Assembly: GCA_041398825.1 (NCBI GenBank)
Contig: JAWKTX010000003.1
Coordinates: 124,001-188,000, forward strand
Direction: 5' to 3'
Origin: Planctomycetaceae bacterium
GTDB taxonomy: Bacteria > Planctomycetota > Planctomycetia > Planctomycetales > Planctomycetaceae
DNA length: 64,000 bases
In this document: in pieces, positions 52,856 through 61,046 of the stretch
How the letters are laid out: each line of letters starts with the position of its first letter
Position numbering within the stretch: the first letter of the stretch is position 1
Made by a program: the position numbers and the translations under genes
Notes under the pieces: model-generated
What the model was told of the DNA's origin: nothing
The model's database searches: none
What the model saw: only the letters and a program-made list of their open reading frames with translations

Positions 52856-53965
52856 CTAGTGGGCTGTGTCTTTTTTTGGTGTGTTACATACCTGATTGGC
52901 GGAACTCACGGGAGGTTCTGTCCGGGAATCGTTGTGAATGACAGGTTCAGGCTTACGATCCCGGCCGAATCGACCGTGTTCGAGAAAGCATTTCGTCGCA
53001 GCAATGACTTCAGCATCGTTCATCAGGAAGCTGTGTAATCGGGGAACTCTGAGGTAATCAGCCGCCCCTTCGAGCCTGGCGCTGGCTACCGCTACGGTAC
53101 CATCATCATCACCTTTTATCAGTGGATTGAACCCGCGATCATCTCCTTTGCCTCCGGCGATGACGCCGAATTCAAAGGGAGGTACCGGCAGGATGTTGCT
53201 GACGCCATGTTCGCCGGTTGTCAATTGTTGGCCGGCTGGCCCATAGACAAGGCTGTAGAATGCATTGCTCCGGAGGATGTCTGCCATCTCCGCGCCTTTG
53301 TTCGGAGTGCCCAGCATCACAAGTCGACGAATTCGAGGATCGTGTTTGTGGCGGGTCAGCCACATTCTGACGACGAGCCCGCCCATGCTGTGCACGACAA
53401 AATCAATGGACTCACTCCCTTTCAGAGAAGCGATTACGGATTGCAGGTAGTCAGATGACTGTTCCAGCAAAACCCTGGTACTGGGGTATTCGAACGGCAC
53501 CACCAGGTAGCCAGCGCTGGAAAGTGCAGAATGCATCGTGCTGAATGATTTTGATGACCGGCCGATTCCATGAAGGATGATGACCGCTTTATTGCGATGT
53601 TCGGGAAGTTGATCGCGCTTCGCAATGGCCCGCAGCATCGATTGGCACTGCTCCAGCGTTCCGGAAGCGAAGCGCGCTGCCGTCGGGCTAAGCAATCGAT
53701 AATGTCGTGAAAGGACATTCTGCTGGATTTTCCATCCCTGAAAGAACTCGACGTCTCCCCAAAACTGCATCCCGCCAAGCGTTGGAACACCGAACGCCGG
53801 AATTCGCGGTTGTTGCTCCTCAGTCGATTCGGCAGATTCCTCGATGGATTCATTTCCCGTTGGAACGCTGGAACCGACAAAGGTTCTCGAATAAAGCGAC
53901 TCATCTGCCATGACTGCTGCGTCTACATTGAGTGTGATCAAAATGACAGTAATTGTTCGCCGCAT
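52856..53965 (-). CDS. Secreted alpha/beta-hydrolase (lipase-like)
   Basis: 369 residues from the ATG at 53965, chosen for its signal-like N-terminus (MRRTITVILITLNVDAAVMA) and AGGG at -13. The catalytic Ser is S193 in VVHSMGGLVVR; the oxyanion-hole strand is VIILHGIGRSS; LVMLGTPNKGAEM follows the nucleophile, as in PGAP1-like and lipase-class hydrolases; DDDGTVAVASARLEGA and RLHSFLMND provide plausible Asp and His. Exported, substrate unknown. A Ser/Glu-rich linker lies at 38-55. Confidence 0.88.
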   Translation of the reverse strand: MRRTITVILITLNVDAAVMADESLYSRTFVGSSVPTGNESIEESAESTEEQQPRIPAFGVPTLGGMQFWGDVEFFQGWKIQQNVLSRHYRLLSPTAARFASGTLEQCQSMLRAIAKRDQLPEHRNKAVIILHGIGRSSKSFSTMHSALSSAGYLVVPFEYPSTRVLLEQSSDYLQSVIASLKGSESIDFVVHSMGGLVVRMWLTRHKHDPRIRRLVMLGTPNKGAEMADILRSNAFYSLVYGPAGQQLTTGEHGVSNILPVPPFEFGVIAGGKGDDRGFNPLIKGDDDGTVAVASARLEGAADYLRVPRLHSFLMNDAEVIAATKCFLEHGRFGRDRKPEPVIHNDSRTEPPVSSANQVCNTPKKDTAH

Positions 53966-54321
53966 TCGGAAAATGCCCTGGATGGCAGGTTCTGGTAGAA
54001 AATCGCTCAACGGGAGAACCTCCGAGGAAGCATTCGCAAGCTGATCCCGCAAATTCCGTAAAATCAGGCAATCCTCCCGAGAATCGGCACGAATAAAGGC
54101 TTTGCTTCCGTGCGTAGCCCTGCTGAACGCTGTGTTCAGTCATGAGGACCATCAGTGATTCGCCTGTCGGCTTCTTGACAATGTGCTGGCAGGGTAGTAT
54201 CACATTGGTACTGTGAGTGGTCAACTCCGGAGGATTTGGCCCTTCCACACAGCCCAGCCTCAGTTTCCTCCAAAATCCCTGCACACAATACTTGTGTGTT
54301 GCCTGCCTCGGAGATCAGCAA

Positions 54322-55620
54322 ATGCTTCGCCCATCCTCTCGCAGAGATTTCCTTCACGTTGGTTTCTGTGGTGGTATCGGACTGACCCTCGCTCAGTACC
54401 TGAAAATGCAGTCTGCTCAGGCTGACATCAAAAATTATGAAAGCAAAGAGGGAACTGCGAAGTCGGTGATCTTCATATTCCTTCCCGGCGGGATGGCTCA
54501 CCAGGAGAGTTTTGACCCGAAACGGTACGCCCCGATTGAGTACCGCGGACCGATGAATTCGATCGAAACCAACGTTCCCGGCGTGTTCCTCAATGAGCGA
54601 TGGGCACAAACCTCTCGCGTGATGGACAAATTGACTGTGTGTCGCTCGATGACGCACGGCGAGGCGGCTCACGAGCGTGGAACGCACAATATGTTCACGG
54701 GCTATCGTCCGAGCCCGGCGCTGTCTTATCCGAGCATGGGCAGTGTGGTAAGCCACGAGTTTGGGCCTCGAAATAATTTGCCCCAGTACATTTGCATTCC
54801 AAACCAGCCCAACGAATTCGCCGGAACGGGCTACCTGAGCTCTTCATTTGCTCCGTTCAGTCTTGGTGCCGATCCGGCTTCCGGTAATTTCACGGTCCGT
54901 GATCTGCAGCTGCCTGGTGGTGTCACCGACGAAAGGTTTACTCGCCGCCGTAAAGCGCTCGACGCCGTCAATGATTACTTTTTGACAAAGGAAAAGGCAG
55001 ATTCGCTGGACGCTGTTGATACTTTCTATCAGCGGGCCTACGGAATGCTCAGCTCACAAACAGCTCGGGAAGCATTCGATCTGAGCAAAGAACCAGACGC
55101 CCTTCGTGATGAGTACGGACGCAATCAGGCTGGGGCGCGGATGCTGATGGCCCGTCGCCTTGTGGAAGCAGGTGCCCGTTTTGTCACCATGACGTACGGC
55201 GGCTGGGATATGCACGACAACATCGCGAACGGAATCAATAATCAGGTACCGCCTCTGGACCAGGCATTCGCTCGGCTGATTCGTGACCTTGACGAACGTG
55301 GACGTCTGAAGGATACGCTGGTTTGTGTCGCCAGCGAATTTGGGCGAACACCAAAGATTAACGGCACAGCGGGTCGAGACCACTGGCCGAAGGTGTTCAG
55401 CGTTGTGCTCGCCGGCGGCGGGATGAAGGGCGGCTTTGTCTACGGATCTTCCGATTCGACAGGAAGTGAGCCCGACGAGAAGCCTTTAAGTGTCGCCGAC
55501 TGGGCTACGACCATCTACCACGCCCTGGGAATTGTCGCTGATAAAGAACTGATGGCTCCTGGCGATCGACCAATTGAAATTGTCGACGGTGGCAAGGTTC
55601 GCCGAGAGTTGCTTGTCTGA
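54322..55620 (+). CDS. DUF1501 family protein with Tat signal
   Basis: 432 residues from the ATG at 54322 (GGAG about 12 nt upstream). A twin-arginine signal (SRRDFLHVGFCGGIGLTLAQ) precedes the DUF1501 fold, an alkaline-phosphatase/sulfatase-like core: IFLPGGMAHQESFDPK, THGEAAHERGTHNMFTGYRP, VASEFGRTPKING and GRDHWPKVFSVVLAGGGMKGG. DUF1501 proteins are among the most frequent families in planctomycetes and are normally encoded next to DUF1549/DUF1553 cytochromes, as here. Biochemical role unproven. Confidence 0.94.
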   Translation: MLRPSSRRDFLHVGFCGGIGLTLAQYLKMQSAQADIKNYESKEGTAKSVIFIFLPGGMAHQESFDPKRYAPIEYRGPMNSIETNVPGVFLNERWAQTSRVMDKLTVCRSMTHGEAAHERGTHNMFTGYRPSPALSYPSMGSVVSHEFGPRNNLPQYICIPNQPNEFAGTGYLSSSFAPFSLGADPASGNFTVRDLQLPGGVTDERFTRRRKALDAVNDYFLTKEKADSLDAVDTFYQRAYGMLSSQTAREAFDLSKEPDALRDEYGRNQAGARMLMARRLVEAGARFVTMTYGGWDMHDNIANGINNQVPPLDQAFARLIRDLDERGRLKDTLVCVASEFGRTPKINGTAGRDHWPKVFSVVLAGGGMKGGFVYGSSDSTGSEPDEKPLSVADWATTIYHALGIVADKELMAPGDRPIEIVDGGKVRRELLV

Positions 55621-55633
55621 AAAAATTCGATCG

Positions 55634-55669
55634 AACACCAGCGCTGCATTTGTCATAGCGCTGGTGTTT
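55634..55669 (+). terminator. Intrinsic terminator after DUF1501 gene
   Basis: AACACCAGCGCT (55634-55645) pairs perfectly with AGCGCTGGTGTT (55657-55668) around an 11-nt loop and is followed by a short T-rich stretch (TTTCTTCG). It lies 13 bp past the stop codon, so the next gene (55885) should have its own promoter. Confidence 0.85.
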
Positions 55670-55884
55670 CTTCGTGTTCGGCTCGCCCGTTTCCGAACCG
55701 TTTCCGAACCGTGTCACGTTCTTCGAACACGCCCTCCTCCGAATCAATACACTGCTGCTGCAGAAATATCCCACCGAACTTACTAAGCATCTGGCCGAAA
55801 TGATCTGGCCGGATTCCTTCTTCTTTTCCCTCGGCGCTTCTCGCCCGGGTTGGCTCCTTCTCACTTCGGTGTAAAGGTCCTGCG

Positions 55885-58320
55885 ATGAAAAAACTCCTGT
55901 TTGTTCTGGCAGTCTCCCTTCTTGCCTGTAATTCGGACTTATTGGCTTCGGATCCGACGCTCTCCGTGATCACACCACGTGGTGCTCAGCGAGGTACGGA
56001 GCAGGTTTTCCGATTCTCCGGCGCCAGGCTGGAAGATGCGGAAGAGATCTTCTTTTACGAGCCCGGGTTTGAAGTCGTCGAAATCAAGCCTGTCAACGCA
56101 AACACCATCGATGTGAAGATCAGGATCGCGGAGGATTGCGAACTCGGCGAACATACGGCTCAGGTGAGGACAAAAAGTGGAGTTTCGGATTATCGAACAT
56201 TCTTCATCGGTGCGTTGCCAAACGTTGATGAAAAAGAACCCAATACAGAGTTTTCGGCTCCACAGATCATCGAGATGAATGTTACGGTCAACGGCGTTGT
56301 TCAGAATGAGGACGTCGATTACTTCGAGATCGAGGCCAGGAAAGGGCAGCGGCTTTCCGTGGAAGTGGAAGGAATGCGTTTCGGGCAAACTTTGTTCGAT
56401 CCCTACATCGCAATCCTGGATCAGCGTCGATTTGAATTGACTGCCGTCGATGATAGTCCCCTGGTTCGTCAGGATGCTGTGACATCCATCGTCGTACCGG
56501 AAGATGGCAGGTACATCATTGAGGTGCGTGAAAGTGGATATGGTGGCAATGGCAACTGCCGATACCGACTACATGTTGGGACGTTTGCACGTCCTCTTGC
56601 GGTATTTCCACCCGGAGGCAAGGCTGGAGAAGAGGTTGAGTTGTCATTCATCGGCGACGCTCTTGGACCATTTTCAAAGAAAGTGACTCTGCCGGCAGAT
56701 GGAACGACGGAGACATTGATCTTTCCGGAAGACGAAAGTGGTATCTCTCCCTCCGGCCACATCGTTCGAATTTCTCCAGTGCCAAACGCATTGGAAGCTG
56801 AACCCAATAACTCATTTGAACAGGCCACGGTTTGCGAGTTTCCTTGTTCGTTTAATGGTGTCCTTCAGGAACCAGGTGACGTCGATGTATATCGATTCAC
56901 GGCGAAGAAGGGGCAGGTTTTCGACGTGGAGTGTTTTGGGCGACGGATTCGTTCGGCAATCGACCCGGTGATGAACATTTACCTGGGGAATGGAAAGGGA
57001 GTGGCCGGGAATGATGACTCTCGCGGACCGGACAGCTACATCAAGTTCACCGCGCCTGAAGACGGTGAATATTTGCTTCGAATTGCGGACCATCTTGGTC
57101 GCGGCGGTCCGGAGTATACTTATCGTGTTGAGTTTCAGGATGTAAAGCCGTCATTGACGCTGGGGATACCACGCGTCGCTCGGTATTCGCAGTCTCGACA
57201 GCAGATTTATGTACCTCGGGGCGGTCGTTTCGCAACGCTCATTTCTGCCGATCGGCAGAACTTTGGTGGTGACCTCGTGATGGAAGACATCCAGTTGCCA
57301 TCAGGAATCAAGATGATTTCGCAGCCGATGCCCGGAAATCAGAACACAATGCCAGTGGTGTTTGAAGCGGCCGCGGATGCCCCGATCGGGGGTGCTTTGG
57401 TCGACTTCCGAATGAAGGCATCCGATCCAAATCTGAATGTGAGCGGAAGATTCATCAATCGTGCGGATTTTGTAATCGCAAACCCAGGCCAGTCTCTCTA
57501 CGTCTGGAAGGACGTCGAGCGTCTGCCGGTTGCAGTCGTGGAAGAATTGCCGTTCTCGATTGAAATTGTACAGCCGCAGGTGCCTATCGTGCGGAATGGA
57601 TCGGTCGAACTGAAGATCGTTGCCACGAAGAAAGAGGGTTGGGATGAGGACATCAGTGTTCAGTTCCCGTATCGCCCTCCCGGAGTTGGAGCCAACAGTG
57701 CAATCAAGATTCCCAAAGGACAAAACGAGGGACTGTACCTGTTGAACGCAAATGGCAATGCCGCTCTGGGCGCCTGGCCGGTCTACGCAATTGCATCCGC
57801 GAACGTGAATGGTGCGGCCTGGACAGCATCTCAAATGGCTACGCTGGAGATTGCTGAACCTTATATAGGCATTGCTTTGAAAAGATCCTCAGTTGAAGTC
57901 GGTCAGGAGACGGAGATTCTGGGAGACGTCGATGTTCTGAAGGAACTGAAATCACCAGCCGTTGCGACCCTGATGGGCCTTCCGCACAAGGTCACTGCCG
58001 AGCCGCTCCAGATTACCCCGGAAACGAAGGAACTGGTCTTCAAAATCAAGACGGAAGCTGATAGCCCTCCAGGGACTCACAAGAACATTTTCTGTCAGGT
58101 CGTTGTGACGGAAAACAATGAACCGATCACCCATGCTCGGGTTGGCAGCACGGAAATTCGAATTGATAAACCCATTCCGAAACCAGCCGCAGAACCAATG
58201 CCGCAGGCGGCGGTTGCGAAGGCGGAACCTGCCAAGCCGGCACCACCCGCCGAAAAGCGACTGAGCCGACTGGAGAAACTGCGACTCGAAGCGCAGAAGA
58301 TCAAAGAAGGTACTCCCTAG
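55885..58320 (+). CDS. Secreted PPC-domain protein
   Basis: 811 residues. A signal peptide (MKKLLFVLAVSLLACNS, end near LASD) leads to an Ig-like N-terminal domain (TPRGAQRGTEQVFRFSGARL) and two PPC (pre-peptidase C-terminal-like) beta domains: about 112-225 (DEKEPNTEFSAPQIIEM, DVDYFEIEARKGQRLSVEV) and about 290-400 (EAEPNNSFEQATVCEF, GDVDVYRFTAKKGQVFDVE). A further beta-rich region follows, then a Pro/Ala/Lys-rich tail (about 770-800). In planctomycetes this protein type accompanies DUF1549/DUF1553 cytochromes. No catalytic motif is visible. Confidence 0.88.
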   Translation: MKKLLFVLAVSLLACNSDLLASDPTLSVITPRGAQRGTEQVFRFSGARLEDAEEIFFYEPGFEVVEIKPVNANTIDVKIRIAEDCELGEHTAQVRTKSGVSDYRTFFIGALPNVDEKEPNTEFSAPQIIEMNVTVNGVVQNEDVDYFEIEARKGQRLSVEVEGMRFGQTLFDPYIAILDQRRFELTAVDDSPLVRQDAVTSIVVPEDGRYIIEVRESGYGGNGNCRYRLHVGTFARPLAVFPPGGKAGEEVELSFIGDALGPFSKKVTLPADGTTETLIFPEDESGISPSGHIVRISPVPNALEAEPNNSFEQATVCEFPCSFNGVLQEPGDVDVYRFTAKKGQVFDVECFGRRIRSAIDPVMNIYLGNGKGVAGNDDSRGPDSYIKFTAPEDGEYLLRIADHLGRGGPEYTYRVEFQDVKPSLTLGIPRVARYSQSRQQIYVPRGGRFATLISADRQNFGGDLVMEDIQLPSGIKMISQPMPGNQNTMPVVFEAAADAPIGGALVDFRMKASDPNLNVSGRFINRADFVIANPGQSLYVWKDVERLPVAVVEELPFSIEIVQPQVPIVRNGSVELKIVATKKEGWDEDISVQFPYRPPGVGANSAIKIPKGQNEGLYLLNANGNAALGAWPVYAIASANVNGAAWTASQMATLEIAEPYIGIALKRSSVEVGQETEILGDVDVLKELKSPAVATLMGLPHKVTAEPLQITPETKELVFKIKTEADSPPGTHKNIFCQVVVTENNEPITHARVGSTEIRIDKPIPKPAAEPMPQAAVAKAEPAKPAPPAEKRLSRLEKLRLEAQKIKEGTP

Positions 58321-58422
58321 TCGAACGCGGCGTTTCGTCGCTGCGTCCGAACAGGCCCTTTGTTTCTGTAGATTGAACAATTCATTTGAACGATAGCGTC
58401 TTCATTGAGACGGAAGTAAATC

Positions 58423-60846
58423 ATGAGATCCCTAATACTGTCTGTCGCATCGTTATGTGTTCTGTCGGAGGCTGTGTTCGGACAAGATCAGCCAGCTTCG
58501 ATCAGTGTTGCTCCCGCCGATGTGAACTTGTCAGCCATGCGTGACAAGCAGATGATCCTCGTGCAGGCAGTCATGCCGAATGGGTTGACATTTGATATTA
58601 CAGACAAAGCCGTAATCAAAGTTGATACAGACTCTGTCGTAAAGCTGGAAGGAACGACGTTTCTACCGGCAGGCAACGGCGCCGCGAAGGCGACTGTGTC
58701 CTATGGCGGTCATTCGGTGGAGATACCGATTTCCGTGCAGAACTGTGAAATCGATCCTCCGATCAGTTTTCGACTGGACGTGATGCCAGTGTTCATGAAG
58801 ACAAGCTGTAACAATGGAAGCTGCCACGGGGCTGCTCGCGGTAAGGATGGGTTTCGGCTGTCGCTGTTTGGTTTCGATCCGGAAGGTGACCATTTTCGGC
58901 TGACTCGGGAAATTCCCGGGCGGCGGATCAACCTGGCTCTGCCTGCAGAAAGCCTGCTTGTGGAAAAAGCGGATGGTGCTGTACCGCACACCGGCGGCAA
59001 ACGATTCGAGGTCGACAGCGAGTACTACAACACACTCGTGCGATGGCTGGAAGTCGGTGCGCCAAATGACCCCGGTCCGGTTCCGGATATTGTGTCCGTC
59101 GAACTGTACCCGAAAGAAGCCGTCATGGATGGTGAAGGGGAGACTCAGAAACTGACGGTACGCGCGAAGTACGCTGACGGTACAGATCGAGATGTCACAT
59201 CGCTTGCCTACTTCAGTTCGAGCAACGAAACCTCAGCCGAGATCACCCAGGATGGTGTCGTGACCGCCCATGCCCGCGGTGAAGCTTTCATTATGGCTCG
59301 GTTTGGGACGCATACTGTTGGATCTCACTTTATCGTGTTACCAAAGGGACTGAGCTACGAAGATCCGAAGACGCCGGAATTCAACTACATCGACACCCTC
59401 GTTCATAATAAGCTTCGCAAGTTGCGGATTGTGCCCTCCGAAGTTTGCAGCGATGAACAGTTCCTGCGACGCGTATTCGTGGATGTGATCGGGACTCTGC
59501 CGACGTCTGAAGACTTCGAAAAGTTCGCTGCCGACACTGATCCGGAGAAGCGTGCGAAGGTTGTCGACCAGCTTCTGGATCGTAAAGAGTTCGTGGACAT
59601 CTGGGTGATGAAATGGGCCGAACTCCTTCAGGTGCGAACGATTGATAACCGAGTCGCCACCAAGCCCATGCTCGCGTATTTCAACTGGCTCAAGGAAAAA
59701 ATCGCAGCGAATACTCCTTCCAATGTGATGGTGCAGGAAATCCTCTCTTCCCGCGGAGGATCGTTTGCAAGTCCGGCTACGAACTACTACCAGACTGAGA
59801 CTGAGACGCTGAAAGTTGCAGAGAACGTTGCTCAGGTTTTTATGGGCATGCGAATTCAATGCGCACAATGTCACAATCATCCGTTCGATCGATGGACGAT
59901 GGACGACTACTACGGCTTTGCAGCATTCTTTTCGCAAATAGGTCGTAAGCGAGGTGAGGATCCACGGGAAACCATCATCTTCAATTCTGGCGGTGGCGAA
60001 GTTCGCCATCTGGTTGACAATCGCGTCATGACGCCAAAGTTTCTGGGTGGTGCAACTCCCGATCTGAAGGGGCGTGATCGCCGCGAAGTCCTGGCTGAGT
60101 GGCTGGCGAGCCCGGAAAATCCATACTTCGCGAAGAATCTTGCAAACATTGTCTGGGCTCACTTCTTCGGACGTGGAATCATCAATGAAGTGGATGACGT
60201 CCGTGTGAGCAATCCACCAAGCAATGCAGAGTTACTGGATGAACTCGGTCGTAAGTTCACAGAATACAACTACGACTTCCGTTCACTCGTCAGAGATATT
60301 TGCCTTTCAAGAACATATCAATTGTCCACAACTGCCAATGAAACGAATGCGATGGACAATCGCAATTTTGCGAAGGCAGAACTGAGACGATTCCGAGCCG
60401 AGGTGCTGCTGGACAGTATCAACCTGGTCACATCGACACAGGAGAAATTTCCGGGATTGCCGGTCGGTGCGAGGGCGGTCCATATTGCGGACGGTAATAC
60501 CTCAACCTACTTTCTGACCACGTTCGGTCGAGCGAAACGTGAGACGGTGTGTTCGTGCGAAGTCAAAATGGAACCCAATCTTTCGCAGGCACTGCACCTG
60601 ATCAACGGCGAAACATCCAACAATAAGATCAAGCAGGGCGGTCTGGTTCCCGCGATGCTGAAAGAAGGCCGTACACCCGCTGAAATCATCACTGAACTGT
60701 ATGTCCGGTGTTTCACCCGGAAACCGACAGAGGCGGAATTGTCCGCTCTGACAGGGATGCTTCAGGACGGACAGAATCCGCAGGAAGTTCTTGAAGACAT
60801 CTTTTGGTCTCTTCTGAACTCTCGGGAATTCCTGTTTAACCACTAG
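58423..60846 (+). CDS. DUF1549/DUF1553 multi-heme-motif protein (PSCyt2/PSD1) with Ig-like domains
   Basis: 807 residues. Signal peptide (about 1-20), a BIG2-like domain (25-108), then CNNGSCH (C129, C134, H135: a CX4CH spacing) in MKTSCNNGSCHGAARGKDGF, a second Ig-like domain (about 225-310), DUF1549 (about 325-530; CAQCH at C480, C483, H484 in IQCAQCHNHPFDRW), and DUF1553 (about 545-800; WVAHF-type WAHFFGRGIINEVDD, LSRTYQLS, LHLINGETSNNKI). Planctomycete-specific exported cytochrome family, possibly linked to oxidative polysaccharide breakdown; role unproven. It begins 102 bp after the PPC gene. Confidence 0.93.
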   Translation: MRSLILSVASLCVLSEAVFGQDQPASISVAPADVNLSAMRDKQMILVQAVMPNGLTFDITDKAVIKVDTDSVVKLEGTTFLPAGNGAAKATVSYGGHSVEIPISVQNCEIDPPISFRLDVMPVFMKTSCNNGSCHGAARGKDGFRLSLFGFDPEGDHFRLTREIPGRRINLALPAESLLVEKADGAVPHTGGKRFEVDSEYYNTLVRWLEVGAPNDPGPVPDIVSVELYPKEAVMDGEGETQKLTVRAKYADGTDRDVTSLAYFSSSNETSAEITQDGVVTAHARGEAFIMARFGTHTVGSHFIVLPKGLSYEDPKTPEFNYIDTLVHNKLRKLRIVPSEVCSDEQFLRRVFVDVIGTLPTSEDFEKFAADTDPEKRAKVVDQLLDRKEFVDIWVMKWAELLQVRTIDNRVATKPMLAYFNWLKEKIAANTPSNVMVQEILSSRGGSFASPATNYYQTETETLKVAENVAQVFMGMRIQCAQCHNHPFDRWTMDDYYGFAAFFSQIGRKRGEDPRETIIFNSGGGEVRHLVDNRVMTPKFLGGATPDLKGRDRREVLAEWLASPENPYFAKNLANIVWAHFFGRGIINEVDDVRVSNPPSNAELLDELGRKFTEYNYDFRSLVRDICLSRTYQLSTTANETNAMDNRNFAKAELRRFRAEVLLDSINLVTSTQEKFPGLPVGARAVHIADGNTSTYFLTTFGRAKRETVCSCEVKMEPNLSQALHLINGETSNNKIKQGGLVPAMLKEGRTPAEIITELYVRCFTRKPTEAELSALTGMLQDGQNPQEVLEDIFWSLLNSREFLFNH

Positions 60847-60872
60847 GACCAGAGCATCCGGCATCATTTGTA

Positions 60873-60907
60873 TGGTCCGATCCTGTGGTTCAACCACAGG
60901 CGGGCCA
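60873..60907 (+). other. Long hairpin between the two cytochrome genes
   Basis: TGGTCCG (60873-60879), a two-base bulge, CCTGTGG (60882-60888), loop TTCAA, CCACAGG (60894-60900) and CGGGCCA (60901-60907) form a 14-bp stem with one G-T pair. No T run follows, so it may be a processing or stability element rather than an intrinsic terminator. Confidence 0.6.
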
Positions 60908-61046
60908 TCGCCGACTCCAAAACCGAGGCATGGAAGTCTGCGGGGAATAGCAAAAGAGTGCCGAAGACGTAGTTGGTAACGGTTTTTGATTTTCAGTCTA
61001 AACGGCAGCATCCGGTGGGGTGATGTCGAATCCAAAGGTGTTTGCA

